Shown one piece after another: positions 1 to 6,458 of a stretch of DNA of 7,180 bases. Origin of the DNA: Planctomycetia bacterium (GTDB taxonomy: Bacteria; Planctomycetota; Planctomycetia; Pirellulales; UBA1268). A program made the position numbers and the translations under genes. Under the pieces are notes generated by a model. That model was not told where the DNA came from, made no database searches, and saw nothing but the letters and a program-made list of their open reading frames with translations. The DNA lies in assembly GCA_009926295.1 (NCBI GenBank), contig RFPF01000153.1, positions 1 to 7,180 of the forward strand. The letters run 5' to 3'. Position 1 is the first letter of the stretch; the number at the start of each line of letters is the position of its first letter.

Positions 1-282
1 TCGCCGGACGCTCGCTGCAGGCCTCCAGCCCTCCGCTCACTCGGATCTGCCTGCGCCGGCGGGAGCGCCTCCGCTTGGGCATCCTGCCTGCGCTGGTCAG
101 ATACGCCGGCTCAACGGTAGGGGCAACCCCGAGCCTCCCTCATTGCAGTCCAGCCAGTTGAGGAGGCTTGGGCTGCCCATGCCCTCGAGCCGGGCTATGG
201 GAGCGAGCGCAGCCAGGATGGCGAAGCGAAGCGGACATGCAGAGAGCCGAGGCCTTGGAGGGCCGAGGCGAACGTCCGGCGA
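1..282. repeat. Long imperfect inverted repeat (giant hairpin) filling the intergenic region downstream of rpiB
   Basis: The two halves are imperfect reverse complements. Bases 1-10 (TCGCCGGACG) pair exactly with 273-282. Bases 70-96 pair with 204-230 (22 of 27 by eye). Bases 101-117 pair with 182-198 (13 of 17). Bases 121-142 pair with 158-178, with small bulges, leaving a loop near 143-157 (around TTGCAGTCCAGCCAG). The left arm has roughly 12-18 extra bases around 47-69, so the arms are not the same length. Because base 1 already pairs, the repeat may continue left of the window. I see no convincing gene in it. On the minus strand it would form the 3' untranslated end of the rpiB transcript. 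It could be a non-autonomous palindromic mobile repeat, a structured RNA or a large terminator-like structure; sequence alone does not decide. Confidence 0.72.
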
Positions 283-300
283 GCGGGGCTGGGCAGCCAC

Positions 301-327
301 GAGCCGGCGCGCGTGCCAGCCGGCCTC
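301..327 (-). terminator. Weak candidate hairpin at the end of rpiB
   Basis: GCCGGC at 303-308 and again at 319-324 can pair across a 10-base loop, and two more pairs form around a bulge into the rpiB stop codon. No U-tract follows on the minus strand, so this is not a classical intrinsic terminator. The larger inverted repeat just beyond it may be the more relevant structure. Confidence 0.2.
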
Positions 328-772
328 ACTTGCAGTCGGGCTCGAGGGCCGAGATCTTCGCGACGCGGCGGGCGTGGCGGCCGCCCTCGAAGGGCGTTTC
401 CAGCCAGGTGCGGAGCATCTTGTCCTGGAGCTCGGGGCCGAGGAGCTCGGCCGAGAGGCAGAGGACGTTGAGATCGTTGTGCCGACGGCTCATCTCGGCC
501 GTGACCTCATCGTGACAGGTGGCGGCGCGGACTCCGTGCAGCTTGTTGGCGGCGATCGCCATGCCCACGCCCGTGCAGCAGAGCAGGATGCCGCGGTCGA
601 CCGTACCCGCGCTGACGCGGCCGGCCACGTCGGCGGCGATGTCGGGATAGTCGACCGCATCCGTGCCGTGGCTGCCGCAGTCGATCACCTCGTGCCCCAT
701 CTTCTCGAGCAGCCCGATGATCCGCAGCCGCGCGGCGACGCCACGATGGTCACTTCCAATCGCAATCCGCAT
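326..772 (-). CDS. rpiB: Ribose 5-phosphate isomerase B
   Basis: Encodes a 148-residue cytosolic enzyme of the RpiB/LacAB family, which interconverts ribose 5-phosphate and ribulose 5-phosphate in the non-oxidative pentose phosphate pathway. It has the N-terminal IAIGSDHRG substrate loop (residues 3-11), DYPD (41-44), the CxTG catalytic loop as LLCCTGVGMAIAANK (63-77, probable catalytic Cys65), RRHNDLNVL (96-104, active-site His98) and TPFEGGRHARRVAKIS near the C terminus (126-141). The length is normal for the family. In the catalytic loop the position after the catalytic Cys, usually Gly, is a second Cys (Cys66). I chose the ATG at 772 because the family begins MxIAIGSDH and a GGAG lies 6 bases upstream; an in-frame ATG at 784 would add four residues. 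The gene lies 36 bases after the stop of the Sua5-like/phosphatase gene and is probably cotranscribed with it. Confidence 0.95.
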   Translation of the reverse strand: MRIAIGSDHRGVAARLRIIGLLEKMGHEVIDCGSHGTDAVDYPDIAADVAGRVSAGTVDRGILLCCTGVGMAIAANKLHGVRAATCHDEVTAEMSRRHNDLNVLCLSAELLGPELQDKMLRTWLETPFEGGRHARRVAKISALEPDCK

Positions 773-808
773 CGATCGCTCCATCCGTCCTCAGGGTTGC
801 GGCCGACA

Positions 809-1984
809 TCAATCCCGCGGGCGACCCGGAGGCAGTTGAATGGTATCCAGCCGGGCGATCAAGTGCTGCCGTATTTGCTCCGCGCATTTGCGGTAGGTCG
901 CGACCGGCCCGCCGATCGGGTCGAGCACGTCGAGGCGGTCGGGAGAGAGGACGGCGGTCCGCCCGCCGGCCTCCGGAAACTGGGCCAGCACGGCGGCGCG
1001 ATGGGCGGCGGTCATGGTCCAGATCACGTCGGCCTGACGCACGAGTGACTCGGTGACGGGCTGGCTCTCGTGAGCCGAGAGATCGGCACCAATTTCCCGC
1101 ATCGCCTCGATCGCGCCGCTGCTGGCCGCACCGCCGCCCCAGGCCGCGATCCCCGCACTGGCGACGACCACGCCGCGCTGCTCGACCTGGTCGGGGCGGC
1201 ATCCGAGCCGCTCCGCGACGAGTTGCCGAAAGATCGTTTCCGCCATCGGGCTGCGGCATGTGTTGCCGGTGCACACGAACAGCACCATCAGGCTGGAGAG
1301 CCGGCGGAGCGTCTCGTGGGAGACGATCCCGGGCCGCACGACGTGGAAGTCGTGATCGTCCACCTCGATGGTGGACGCGGGCTGTGCGTAGCGGGCCCGC
1401 CCGTCGTCGATCACGAGACCGAGGCCCGCACCACCGCGTGCGAGAACCTCCTCCGCGGTGACCGGCGAGGGGGCGGAGTCGCCACCCGGCTCGGCGAGGG
1501 CGACGGGGCAGGCGAGCATCCGCATGCAGTCCGCCAGCAACGGATGGCCCGGCACGCGCAGCCGGAGCCGTCCGGTGTTCACGATCGTCGAGCGGGCCGC
1601 CGCGGGAAGCCGGTGCACGAGGCTCTCCGGGTGGTCGTCGGCGACGAGGATCGCCACCGGGCCGGGCCAGCACCGTCGCGCGATGCGTCTGCCGATCGGG
1701 CTCAATCGTGGCGCCCAGTCGAGCGCCTCGTCGGCGCTCTTGAGGGCGAGCGTGAGCCGCGGCTCGCGATCCCGCTCCGGGGCGATCGCGACGAGCCGCC
1801 CGACCGCGGCGGCATCCCGCACGCTCGCCGCGACCACGTAGTCGGTTTCGGTGGGGAACGCGACACTGCATCCCTCCGCCAGCATCTGCACGGCCCGGTG
1901 GACGACGTCGCGCGGGTCGTCGGTCTTCCGCAGGTCGATCACCAGTGGCCGCATGGGCAAAGCCGGTTGCTTGGGAAACGCCAT
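809..1984 (-). CDS. Fusion of a Sua5/YciO/YrdC-like domain and a YwlE-type low-molecular-weight phosphatase
   Basis: Encodes 391 residues in two domains. Residues ~12-222 resemble Sua5/YrdC (threonylcarbamoyl-AMP synthase for tRNA t6A): FPTETDY (43-49), CWPGPVAIL (105-113), RVPGHP (143-148), AST (203-205) and VRPGI (216-220). Residues ~233-391 are an LMW-PTP fold: P-loop VCTGNTCRS (237-245) with nucleophile Cys238 and Arg244, SAG (276-278), and the general-acid loop DVLDPIGG (352-359, Asp355). P-loop Thr239/Thr242 and the DVLDPxGG loop resemble Bacillus YwlE, a protein-arginine phosphatase, more than tyrosine phosphatases. The Sua5-like half is divergent: the KxR motif reads RDR (71-73) and the SxN motif is missing near 162-168. 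The start at 1984 is the first ATG before the domain; an ATG at 1954 (residue 11) is also possible, and neither has a clear Shine-Dalgarno. An in-frame extension to 2266 would run into bamA and looks non-coding. Probably heads an operon with rpiB. The domain calls are secure; substrate specificity is inferred. Confidence 0.9.
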   Translation of the reverse strand: MAFPKQPALPMRPLVIDLRKTDDPRDVVHRAVQMLAEGCSVAFPTETDYVVAASVRDAAAVGRLVAIAPERDREPRLTLALKSADEALDWAPRLSPIGRRIARRCWPGPVAILVADDHPESLVHRLPAAARSTIVNTGRLRLRVPGHPLLADCMRMLACPVALAEPGGDSAPSPVTAEEVLARGGAGLGLVIDDGRARYAQPASTIEVDDHDFHVVRPGIVSHETLRRLSSLMVLFVCTGNTCRSPMAETIFRQLVAERLGCRPDQVEQRGVVVASAGIAAWGGGAASSGAIEAMREIGADLSAHESQPVTESLVRQADVIWTMTAAHRAAVLAQFPEAGGRTAVLSPDRLDVLDPIGGPVATYRKCAEQIRQHLIARLDTIQLPPGRPRD

Positions 1985-2019
1985 GCACCAACCGCGCGGA
2001 AACCCGGGCAGAATGGGGA

Positions 2020-2049
2020 AAACTACCGGAGTTCGACCCGGTCGGTCAA
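2020..2049 (-). promoter_or_regulatory. Candidate sigma70-type promoter for the fusion gene-rpiB unit
   Basis: Read on the minus strand, TTGACC (2049-2044) matches five of six bases of a -35 box, and TAGTTT (2025-2020) is a weak -10 box 18 bases away. Transcription would start near 2012, about 28 bases before the ATG at 1984. The -35 side lies in a small imperfect palindrome (TTCGACCCGGTCGGTCAA on the plus strand, 2032-2049) that could be an operator. The rest of the 247-base divergent gap (1985-2231) should also hold the bamA promoter, but I see no convincing boxes for it. Confidence 0.3.
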
Positions 2050-2231
2050 GCAGCGACGAACCCCGCGCTCCAGCCCGGACGCCACGTTCGCCGCATCCAC
2101 GCTGACCGCGGATGCTGCCGGTTTCAGCCGCGGTTGCCCGCGTTTGAGGGGGACACTTTTCGGCTTGTGGCTGGATGCGTCGCGCCGGTATTCCTCCCCG
2201 GCTTCGCCCCCGCACCCTCACGGGATCCTCG

Positions 2232-5231
2232 ATGACCCCCAGAGCGGTCCGTTCCGCCCACAGCATCCTGGCCTGCCACGCCGCTCTGGCGATCGCCCTC
2301 GCCTGCGCGGTGGCCCGGGCTCAGGCGCCGGTGCCGCTCCCCCCGGCCGCTCCTCCCGCCGCGACGCCGGACGCGGCCAATCGCATCGTGGAGGTGCGGA
2401 TCGAGGGGAATCACGCCACCGAGGTCTCGAAGCTGCCGAAACTCGTGACTCGTGCAGGGCAGGTCTTCGATGTCCAGGCGATCGAGGAGGATGTTCGCAC
2501 CCTGCACCGCTCGCGGAAGTTCATCGACGTGCACCCGAAGTACGTGCGAGTCGAGGAGGGTGTGGTCGTCATCTTCCAGGTCGTGGAACGGCCGATGCTG
2601 CGCTACGTGAAATACGTCGGTAACGAGAAGGTCACCACCCGCACGCTGCGCAAGAAGGCCGAGATCGACGTCGGCGACTCGATGGATCCCTATGTGGTCG
2701 AGGAGGCCCGCCGCCGGATCGAGGCCTTCTATCACGAGAAGGGCTACGACGCGGCGCGAGTGTCGACCGTCGAGGGCAGCAAGCCGGGTGACAAGGGCGC
2801 CGTCTTTCTCATCGACGAGGGACGCAGCCGCAAGTCGCTGTGGACGAGCTTCGTGGGCAATACGATCGCCAGCGACGCCCGCCTGCTCACGCAGATCAAG
2901 TCGAAGCCGGGCATCTTCTGGCTGCTCGGCGGAGACGTCGACCGCCAGAAGATCGACGCGGATGTCGATGCGATCACCGCCTACTACCGGAGCCTGGGAT
3001 TCTTCCAGGCGAAGGTGAGCCGTGAACTCCAGGTCGTGAGCGGCGGTGGCAAGGACTGGACGCTGCTGACGTTCGTGATCAACGAGGGCCCCCGCTACTC
3101 GGTGCGCAACATCTCGTTCATCGGAAACAGCAAGTTCAAGAGCGAGTTTCTCGCCCGCGACCTCAAGCTCAAGAGCGGGGAGCCGTTCAACCAGAACAAG
3201 ATGGATCTCGACCTCGGTCAGATCCGCGACATCTACGGCGGTCGTGGCTTCGTGTTCGCCGACATCCGTGCCGACCCGAGGTTTCTGGAGGAGCCCGGCC
3301 AGCTCGACCTCGTCTTCAACATCACCGAGGGGCAGCGATATCGCGTCGGCAAGATCAACGTGCGGATCCGCGGCGAGCATCCGCATACGAGGCACAGCAC
3401 GGTGCTCAACCGGCTGTCGCTGCGCCCCGGGGACATCCTCGACATCCGCAAGCTTCGCGACGACGAGCGGCGGCTCAAGGCGAGCAGCCTGTTCCTCGCG
3501 GACGCCGCGAAGGGCGAGGGCCCGCGGATCGTCTTCAGCAAGCCCGACAACGCGGCCGACGCGAACGAGCAGATCGCGCGTGATCCCCAGAGGCCGGGCT
3601 TCCGCGGCCAGAGCCCCGACGAAGACGCCTCCGGCGACGCGGTGATCGATCTGGTGCTCGAGGGGGAATTGAGCGGGGAGGCCGCGATCGCGGTTCCGTC
3701 GCCGAAGCCCGTGACGGATGCTCCGGCGACTCAGCCGGTTCCGCCGCAGTCGGCAACGCCCGCACGTGTGGCCGGCACCGTGTGGCGCGGGCAGAGCCCG
3801 CAGCAGTTCGTCCAGCAGCCGCAGGCACCGCAGGCCTGGGGCGGTGCACCGCTTGCCCCCGCCGGTCCTGAGACGCTCGATTACTCGCGCACCGTCGCTC
3901 CGGCCCCCGCCGTGCAGCCGCCGGTGTACGTGGCCCAGCAGCCCGCCGCGCCGCCGGGGATGCCTCAGGCGGTGCCGCCGGGTGCGTTTCAGCCCGGCTT
4001 CGCGCCCACCGGCCCCGGCGCCGTAGGCCAGCCTTTCCCCGGCCAGCCCGGCATGGTGGCCCAGCCCGGCATGGTGCCGAATTTCGCCCCCGACCAGCCT
4101 CTGCAGGTGTTCCCCGGCACCGAGCCCTACGTGATCGTGGACGTCGATGCCGAGGAGACGCAGACGGGCCGCCTCATGATCGGCGCCGGGGTCAACTCCA
4201 ACGCCGGGCTCGTCGGCAACATCGTCGTCGATGAGCAGAATTTCGACATCTTCCGCCTCCCGCAGAGCTGGGATGACATCCGCAACGGCACGGCGTTCCG
4301 CGGTGCCGGCCAGCGGTTCCGCCTCGAGGCCGCGCCCGGCACGCAGTTGCAGCGGTACACGGCGACATTCCAGGAGCCGTATCTCTTCGACACCCGGATC
4401 GGCCTGTCGACGAGCGCGTCCTACTACACGCGATACTTCTACGACTGGGCCGAGGCCCGCGTGGGCGGCAGGATCGGACTCGGCTACCAGTTCCAGTTCG
4501 CCCCGAACCTGTCGGTGAACACGGCGTTCCGCGGTGAAAGTGTCGACGTCTACAACCCGCGGCTGCTGACGCCGGCCATCAACAACATGCTCGGGACCAA
4601 CTCGGTGTATGGATTCTCCGGCGGCATCATCCACGACACCCGCGACAGCCCCTTCCTGCCCACCCAGGGCCACCTCGCCACGTTCGAGTTCGAGCAGGTG
4701 ATCGGCACGTTCGTCTACCCCCGCGGCATCCTCGAAGGACGGCAGTACTTCCTCCTCAGCGAGCGTGCCGACGGCTCGGGCCGCCACGTGCTCTCGATCG
4801 GCTCGGTGCTCGGGATGTCGGGCCCCAACACGCCCGCCTACGACAACTTCTTCGCCGGCGGCTACAACACGATCCGCGGGTTCACGTTCCGTGGTGCCAG
4901 CCCGAGGCAGATGCCCAACGGGCAGTCGCCCACCAACGGCGCGCAGAACGCGGCGATCATCGGCGGACCGTTCGAGTGGCTCAACACGATCGAGTACCTG
5001 TTCCCGATCACGGCCGACGACACGCTGCGGGGGGTGGTGTTCACCGATTTCGGCACCGTGGAGTCGAACGTCTCGATCCAGCAGATGCGCGTCGCGCCCG
5101 GCTTCGGCCTTCGCATCACGCTGCCGGCGATGGGGCCGGCCCCGATCGCCCTCGACTTCGCCGTCCCTGTCGCCTACGCCCCGTACGACAACCAGCAGCT
5201 GTTCAGCTTCTTCGTCGGCTTCGCACGCTAG
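2232..5231 (+). CDS. bamA: Outer membrane protein assembly factor BamA (Omp85 family) with a long Pro/Gln/Ala-rich linker
   Basis: Encodes 999 residues. BamA folds and inserts beta-barrel proteins into the outer membrane. A Sec signal peptide spans ~1-32 (Arg4/Arg7, hydrophobic 12-28, cleavage after ARA or AQA). Five POTRA domains follow at about 52-120, 121-197, 198-292, 293-372 and 373-482, recognisable from repeated 'V..I.GN' starts (IEGN, YVGN, FVGN, FIGN) and closing VxFxIxEG strands. POTRA5 has an insert at ~437-470. Residues ~483-631 are a low-complexity Pro/Gln/Ala/Gly linker. The 16-strand barrel domain runs ~632-999 with HDTRDSPFLPTQGH (801 on) and the diagnostic IRGF of loop 6 (881-884; Arg882). 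The protein ends FFVGFAR, so the usual terminal aromatic is three from the end. Typical proteobacterial BamA is ~800 residues; the linker and insert explain the extra length. The ATG at 2232 is chosen because it directly precedes the signal peptide; the in-frame ATG at 2175 adds 19 residues unlike a leader. It is followed after 9 bases by the GT9 gene. Confidence 0.95.
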   Translation: MTPRAVRSAHSILACHAALAIALACAVARAQAPVPLPPAAPPAATPDAANRIVEVRIEGNHATEVSKLPKLVTRAGQVFDVQAIEEDVRTLHRSRKFIDVHPKYVRVEEGVVVIFQVVERPMLRYVKYVGNEKVTTRTLRKKAEIDVGDSMDPYVVEEARRRIEAFYHEKGYDAARVSTVEGSKPGDKGAVFLIDEGRSRKSLWTSFVGNTIASDARLLTQIKSKPGIFWLLGGDVDRQKIDADVDAITAYYRSLGFFQAKVSRELQVVSGGGKDWTLLTFVINEGPRYSVRNISFIGNSKFKSEFLARDLKLKSGEPFNQNKMDLDLGQIRDIYGGRGFVFADIRADPRFLEEPGQLDLVFNITEGQRYRVGKINVRIRGEHPHTRHSTVLNRLSLRPGDILDIRKLRDDERRLKASSLFLADAAKGEGPRIVFSKPDNAADANEQIARDPQRPGFRGQSPDEDASGDAVIDLVLEGELSGEAAIAVPSPKPVTDAPATQPVPPQSATPARVAGTVWRGQSPQQFVQQPQAPQAWGGAPLAPAGPETLDYSRTVAPAPAVQPPVYVAQQPAAPPGMPQAVPPGAFQPGFAPTGPGAVGQPFPGQPGMVAQPGMVPNFAPDQPLQVFPGTEPYVIVDVDAEETQTGRLMIGAGVNSNAGLVGNIVVDEQNFDIFRLPQSWDDIRNGTAFRGAGQRFRLEAAPGTQLQRYTATFQEPYLFDTRIGLSTSASYYTRYFYDWAEARVGGRIGLGYQFQFAPNLSVNTAFRGESVDVYNPRLLTPAINNMLGTNSVYGFSGGIIHDTRDSPFLPTQGHLATFEFEQVIGTFVYPRGILEGRQYFLLSERADGSGRHVLSIGSVLGMSGPNTPAYDNFFAGGYNTIRGFTFRGASPRQMPNGQSPTNGAQNAAIIGGPFEWLNTIEYLFPITADDTLRGVVFTDFGTVESNVSIQQMRVAPGFGLRITLPAMGPAPIALDFAVPVAYAPYDNQQLFSFFVGFAR
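4043..4076 (+). repeat. Short tandem repeat inside the BamA linker
   Basis: CCAGCCCGGCATGGTG occurs at 4043-4058 and again at 4061-4076, an 18-base period encoding two QPGMV(A/P) hexapeptides. It lies in the low-complexity linker between the POTRA domains and the barrel. An in-frame repeat like this could change linker length between strains by slippage or recombination. Confidence 0.75.
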
Positions 5232-5240
5232 GCACGTTCC

Positions 5241-6458
5241 ATGCCCCCATCGAGCCCGCCCTCGCCGTGCCGCATCCTCGTCGTGCGCAACCGCTACATC
5301 GGCGACACGATGCTGGCGGTGCCGTTCCTGCGGAACCTGCGGCGTCGGTTTCCCCGGGCGACGATCGACGTCCTCTGTGAATCGGGGGCGGCGGTGCTCC
5401 TCGCAGACTGCCCATATGCCGACGAGCTCCTCGACTGGAAGCGGCCCGCCCGCGTGGGCCGCGTGGTATGGGGCTCGTTCGCGAACGTGCGGGCGACCGC
5501 CCGCCGGCTCCGCCTGCGTGGCTACGATCGCGTGTACCTTCTCAAGCGATCCCTCTCGACCGCACTGCTGGCGTGGCTCGCCGGGATCCCCAGTCGGGTC
5601 GGGTTTCGCTCGTTCGGAGCCTGCCTGCTCTCGCGTGCGGTCGACGTCACGCCGCACCGACACCAGGTCGAACTGTTCCTCGACCTCCTGCGTGCCGACG
5701 GGATCGAAGTCGACGACGGCCGCAACGAGTGCTGGACCACGCCCGACTCGTTGGCCCGGGCCGACGCCCTGCTCGGCGGCATCGCCCCCGACCGGCCGCG
5801 GGTGTTCCTCACCCTGCAGTCCACCGACGTGGACCGACTGTGGCCGCTCGAAAGGTTCGCGAGGATCGTGGACTGGCTCGTCGGTGAGCGGGGCTGCGAG
5901 GTTTTTCTCTGCGGTGGTCCGAAGGATGTGGCGGCGCACGCGGAATTGCTCGGGCTCGTTGCGGCCTCCGTGCGGCGGCACGTGCACGACCATTCCGCCG
6001 TTCTCTCGCTCCGCGACGTGGGCGGACTGCTGGCGAGGATGCAGCTGTGCCTCGGCGTGGATTCCGGTCTCAACCACATCGCTGCAGCCAATGGGGTGCC
6101 GGTCGTGGTGCTCGCCGGGCCGACCGATCCGAACCGCTGGCACCCTTGGAAGACCGCGGGCGAAGTCGTCAAGGGCGAGCCGACGTGGGCCGCCAGGCTG
6201 AGCAGGCTCTGGCGCGGCGGCGGTGATCTGCCGTGGGCCCCCGAACCCGCCTCGATGGACAGGATCTCCGTGGAGGCGGTGATGAGGGCGGTCGAGCGGC
6301 TGCTCCCCGGCGGCAGTTCCGCGCCGCGGTCTGCACCACCGCCGCTCAGGGTGGTCGACCTGCGTGCGGGTGGCCACCGCTACGAGGTGTGGGAGTCTCC
6401 ACGGACAACCGCCGCGGCTGCCGAGCCGGCCACGAACCCGCTCGCCCATGCCCACTGA
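5241..6458 (+). CDS. Glycosyltransferase family 9 protein (heptosyltransferase-like, WaaC/WaaF type)
   Basis: Encodes 405 residues of a GT-B fold cytosolic glycosyltransferase. Family members transfer heptose from ADP-heptose to the lipopolysaccharide inner core at the inner face of the cytoplasmic membrane; the actual donor and acceptor here are unknown. The N-terminal domain opens with ILVVRNRYIGDTMLAVPFLR (12-31; Asp22 matches the conserved GD aspartate). The C-terminal domain has LWPLERFARIVDWL (~199-212), a VFLCGGP turn (~219-225), and the donor-site motif GVDSGLNHIAAANGVPVVVL (272-291) followed by AGPTDPNRWHPW. The core ends near residue 356, leaving a ~49-residue Pro/Ala-rich tail that contains a short LRVVDLRAGGHRYEVWES stretch; its last 26 residues are encoded over the end of the convergent flavoprotein gene. 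The start at 5241 is the first in-frame ATG after the bamA stop (9-base gap). No Shine-Dalgarno is visible, so translation may depend on bamA. The neighbourhood supports an envelope role. Confidence 0.9.
   Translation: MPPSSPPSPCRILVVRNRYIGDTMLAVPFLRNLRRRFPRATIDVLCESGAAVLLADCPYADELLDWKRPARVGRVVWGSFANVRATARRLRLRGYDRVYLLKRSLSTALLAWLAGIPSRVGFRSFGACLLSRAVDVTPHRHQVELFLDLLRADGIEVDDGRNECWTTPDSLARADALLGGIAPDRPRVFLTLQSTDVDRLWPLERFARIVDWLVGERGCEVFLCGGPKDVAAHAELLGLVAASVRRHVHDHSAVLSLRDVGGLLARMQLCLGVDSGLNHIAAANGVPVVVLAGPTDPNRWHPWKTAGEVVKGEPTWAARLSRLWRGGGDLPWAPEPASMDRISVEAVMRAVERLLPGGSSAPRSAPPPLRVVDLRAGGHRYEVWESPRTTAAAAEPATNPLAHAH

Noticed and set aside
97..300. A 67-codon minus-strand frame downstream of rpiB
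   Set aside because: It lies entirely within the large inverted repeat, has no ribosome-binding site, and its sequence follows the arms of the hairpin. It could be a chance frame in a repeated element.
143..1048. A 301-codon plus-strand frame through the hairpin and opposite rpiB
   Set aside because: Antisense shadow of rpiB and the fusion gene's 3' end; low complexity and no domain.
2165..2194. Possible plus-strand promoter TTGTGG - 18 bases - TATTCC ahead of bamA
   Set aside because: Both boxes are weak matches in GC-rich DNA; not strong enough to list as a feature.
2175..2231. Upstream in-frame ATG that would lengthen BamA by 19 residues
   Set aside because: The added residues are Arg/Pro-rich and would bury the signal peptide; the ATG at 2232 directly precedes a normal leader.
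1985..2266. 94-residue N-terminal extension of the fusion protein
   Set aside because: It would overlap the start of bamA, is Arg/Gly/Pro-rich with no similarity to the Sua5 N terminus, and would remove the space for a divergent promoter.
1070..2623. A 517-codon plus-strand frame opposite the fusion gene
   Set aside because: Same wobble-complement effect against the Sua5-like/phosphatase gene; it runs through the divergent intergenic region into bamA out of frame and has no recognisable fold.
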